From positions 3,844,001 through 3,908,000 of the forward strand of contig NZ_FNRX01000002.1 of the NCBI RefSeq assembly GCF_900105195.1: a stretch of 64,000 nt of DNA, written 5' to 3'. Below, piece after piece: positions 63,115 through 64,000 of the stretch; position 1 is the first letter of the stretch; every line of letters begins with the position of its first letter. This DNA is from Rhodococcus pyridinivorans. GTDB taxonomy: Bacteria; Actinomycetota; Actinomycetes; Mycobacteriales; Mycobacteriaceae. The notes beneath the pieces were generated by a model. It searched no databases. It saw nothing but the letters and a program-made list of their open reading frames with translations, and had not been told where the DNA came from. The translations under genes were made by a program, and so were the position numbers.

Positions 63115-63474
63115 TTGGCCGACTACGCACGGCTTGAACCTGAAGTACTCACGGAAATCCTCAGAATCTGCGGAGTCATGATCTCCGAGATGGAAGCTGC
63201 ACGAAAGAACGCCAACAACCTCACAAGAACCGATGGTTTCGGCGAGTTCGAATCGGCCCAGCAACTCGCCGCGGGATACCGACGGAAGGCTGCGGGCACT
63301 CCGGAATCGGCGAAGGAACGCGTCGAGCAGTTCATCGATGCCCTCACCCAACTCCGCGACGCATTCGCCACCGGCGGGGAAGCCTTCCTCGACACCGAAT
63401 CCGACTGGGCCCGCCAACTCGCCATCACCGACCCCGACAACGGAGCGGGAAACGGTCATCAGGGCGCGCAATAA
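63115..63474 (+). CDS. Small helical cassette partner 3
   Basis: A 119-residue helical protein starting at TTG 63115, four bases after a strong GGGAGG site. N-terminal half (ADYARLEPEVLTEILRICGV, ARKNANNLTRTDG) is its own; the conserved C-terminal half is QQLAAGYRRKAAGTPESAKE through DTESDWARQLAITDPDN. Confidence 0.75.
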   Translation: MADYARLEPEVLTEILRICGVMISEMEAARKNANNLTRTDGFGEFESAQQLAAGYRRKAAGTPESAKERVEQFIDALTQLRDAFATGGEAFLDTESDWARQLAITDPDNGAGNGHQGAQ

Positions 63475-63518
63475 CGCGCACCTCTGACCATTTCGCGCTC
63501 CGGAGCAGTGCCCGGGAC

Positions 63519-63559
63519 GGTTGTGTTAGCGTCTGCCCGACAATCGATCGGGGGGTCGC
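63519..63559 (+). promoter_or_regulatory. Conserved cassette promoter/leader 4
   Basis: Fourth exact-length copy of the 41-base segment, ending at ATG 63560. Confidence 0.75.
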
Positions 63560-64000
63560 ATGGGCAGGTGGGGCATCGTCACGTTCGCAACAGTCGCGGC
63601 AGTGGTGACGGCGTGCAGCCCGAGCGCCGCGGACGACGCCGCTGGAGACGAGACCACCACCACGACAACCCGGACCCCGCGCATCACCGACGACTCCGGC
63701 AGACCCCCCGTCACCTTCGACCCCTGCTACGACATCCCCGACGACGTCATGAACGCGGCCGGGTACGACGCGGCCAAGAAGGAAATCGCGGACATGCCGA
63801 TGGGGACGTACACCTTCCTCGGTTGCGCTTACGACAAACGGGACCACATCCCAGGCGTGCGCCGTGGATACGGGCTCAACATCTTGTCCGGGAACGTCAC
63901 CCTCGAGGAAGAGCACTCGAAGAACGCCCATGTGGCTTCCCCGATCACGATCAACGGCAGAGCCGGACTACGCGAGGTGGGACCGAGCGGGAACAACGAG
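63560..64000 (+). CDS. DUF3558-family lipoprotein, cassette 4 (partial, runs off the right edge)
   Basis: 147 residues are visible. The signal peptide, TAC lipobox and conserved block are as in the other copies; the sequence after FLGC (AYDKRDHIPGVRRGYGLN) is closest to cassette 1, and so are its linker residues (AADDAAGDETTTTTT). The array therefore continues beyond the window and cassettes 1 and 4 form a pair, as do 2 and 3. Confidence 0.85.
   Translation, partial: MGRWGIVTFATVAAVVTACSPSAADDAAGDETTTTTTRTPRITDDSGRPPVTFDPCYDIPDDVMNAAGYDAAKKEIADMPMGTYTFLGCAYDKRDHIPGVRRGYGLNILSGNVTLEEEHSKNAHVASPITINGRAGLREVGPSGNNE

Larger units (their letters stand above)
60352..64000 (+). repeat. Tandem array of four lipoprotein cassettes (about 1.05 kb each)
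   Basis: Starts of the lipoprotein genes are at 60393, 61448, 62508 and 63560, spaced 1055, 1060 and 1052 bases. Each unit has the same 41-nt leader, a DUF3558 lipoprotein and (units 1-3) a small helical protein. First 90 codons of the lipoprotein and last 70 of the partner are near-identical among units; the part between diverges. The fourth unit leaves the window. Confidence 0.9.

Noticed and set aside
61006..63474. Calling the small helical partners WXG100 proteins
   Set aside because: None has a W-x-G turn or a YxxxD/E export signal; only size and helicity fit.
60352..64000. CRISPR or other short-spacer array
   Set aside because: The repeats are about 1 kb protein-coding cassettes; no short direct repeats with unique spacers are present.

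Overview
The window is high-GC actinobacterial DNA, most likely a Rhodococcus-like member of the mycolic-acid bacteria. The signs are dense GC-rich coding, many GTG and TTG starts, an IdeR/DtxR-type iron box, DUF3558 lipoproteins, a type VII (ESX)-like substrate, an F420-type DUF385 protein and an AcnA aconitase. No rRNA, tRNA or CRISPR array was recognised.

1-4.7 kb (minus strand): a pyrimidine-oxygenase (rutA-like) operon with a carbon-nitrogen hydrolase and an amidase, headed by a LacI-family regulator. 4.7-9.6 kb: a siderophore uptake ABC operon (binding lipoprotein, two permeases, ATPase, all coupled by overlapping GTGA junctions), an AraC regulator, an iron box and 21-bp-spaced direct repeats. 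9.6-14 kb: a rifampin phosphotransferase (rph) and a nicotinamide-riboside salvage pair (pnuC, nadR). 14-18.5 kb: sulfurtransferase, CynX-like MFS transporter, GntR regulator and small genes. 18.6-23.7 kb: a cell-wall locus with an MreB-like actin, a natural SEDS-transpeptidase fusion and a membrane protein with a possible pseudokinase-like part. 23.8-26.8 kb: a lipocalin-like protein, a degenerate HD-GYP/LuxR regulator and a VOC protein flanked by inverted repeats.

26.9-42.7 kb is an accessory region. It holds a frameshifted protease-nuclease gene, a duplicated exported-protein/ESX-substrate module, a broken IS1380 element next to a truncated uracil-DNA-glycosylase-like gene, a plus-strand nuclease cluster (HNH; PD-(D/E)XK-DUF2075 helicase; EVE-HNH), a winged-helix protein, a helicase remnant, an IS3 remnant and another HNH endonuclease. 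Several intergenic repeats are shared between distant sites here. The nuclease cluster is a credible anti-phage or modification-dependent restriction island.

43-60.3 kb returns to mostly chromosomal content: two related Abhydrolase_9 membrane proteins separated by an intact IS481 element with a textbook NCTAGN duplication, an Ntn amidohydrolase, a 1.46-kaa SF1 helicase-Vsr/MTES-like nuclease, an amino-acid dehydrogenase with a divergent LysR, acnA, and a TetR/alpha-beta-hydrolase pair with a perfect operator. From 60.35 kb to the window end lie four tandem cassettes of about 1.05 kb. Each has the same 41-nt promoter leader, a DUF3558 lipoprotein and (in the three complete ones) a small helical protein. 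The outer ends are almost identical and the middle is divergent, which makes this the most unusual structure in the window.
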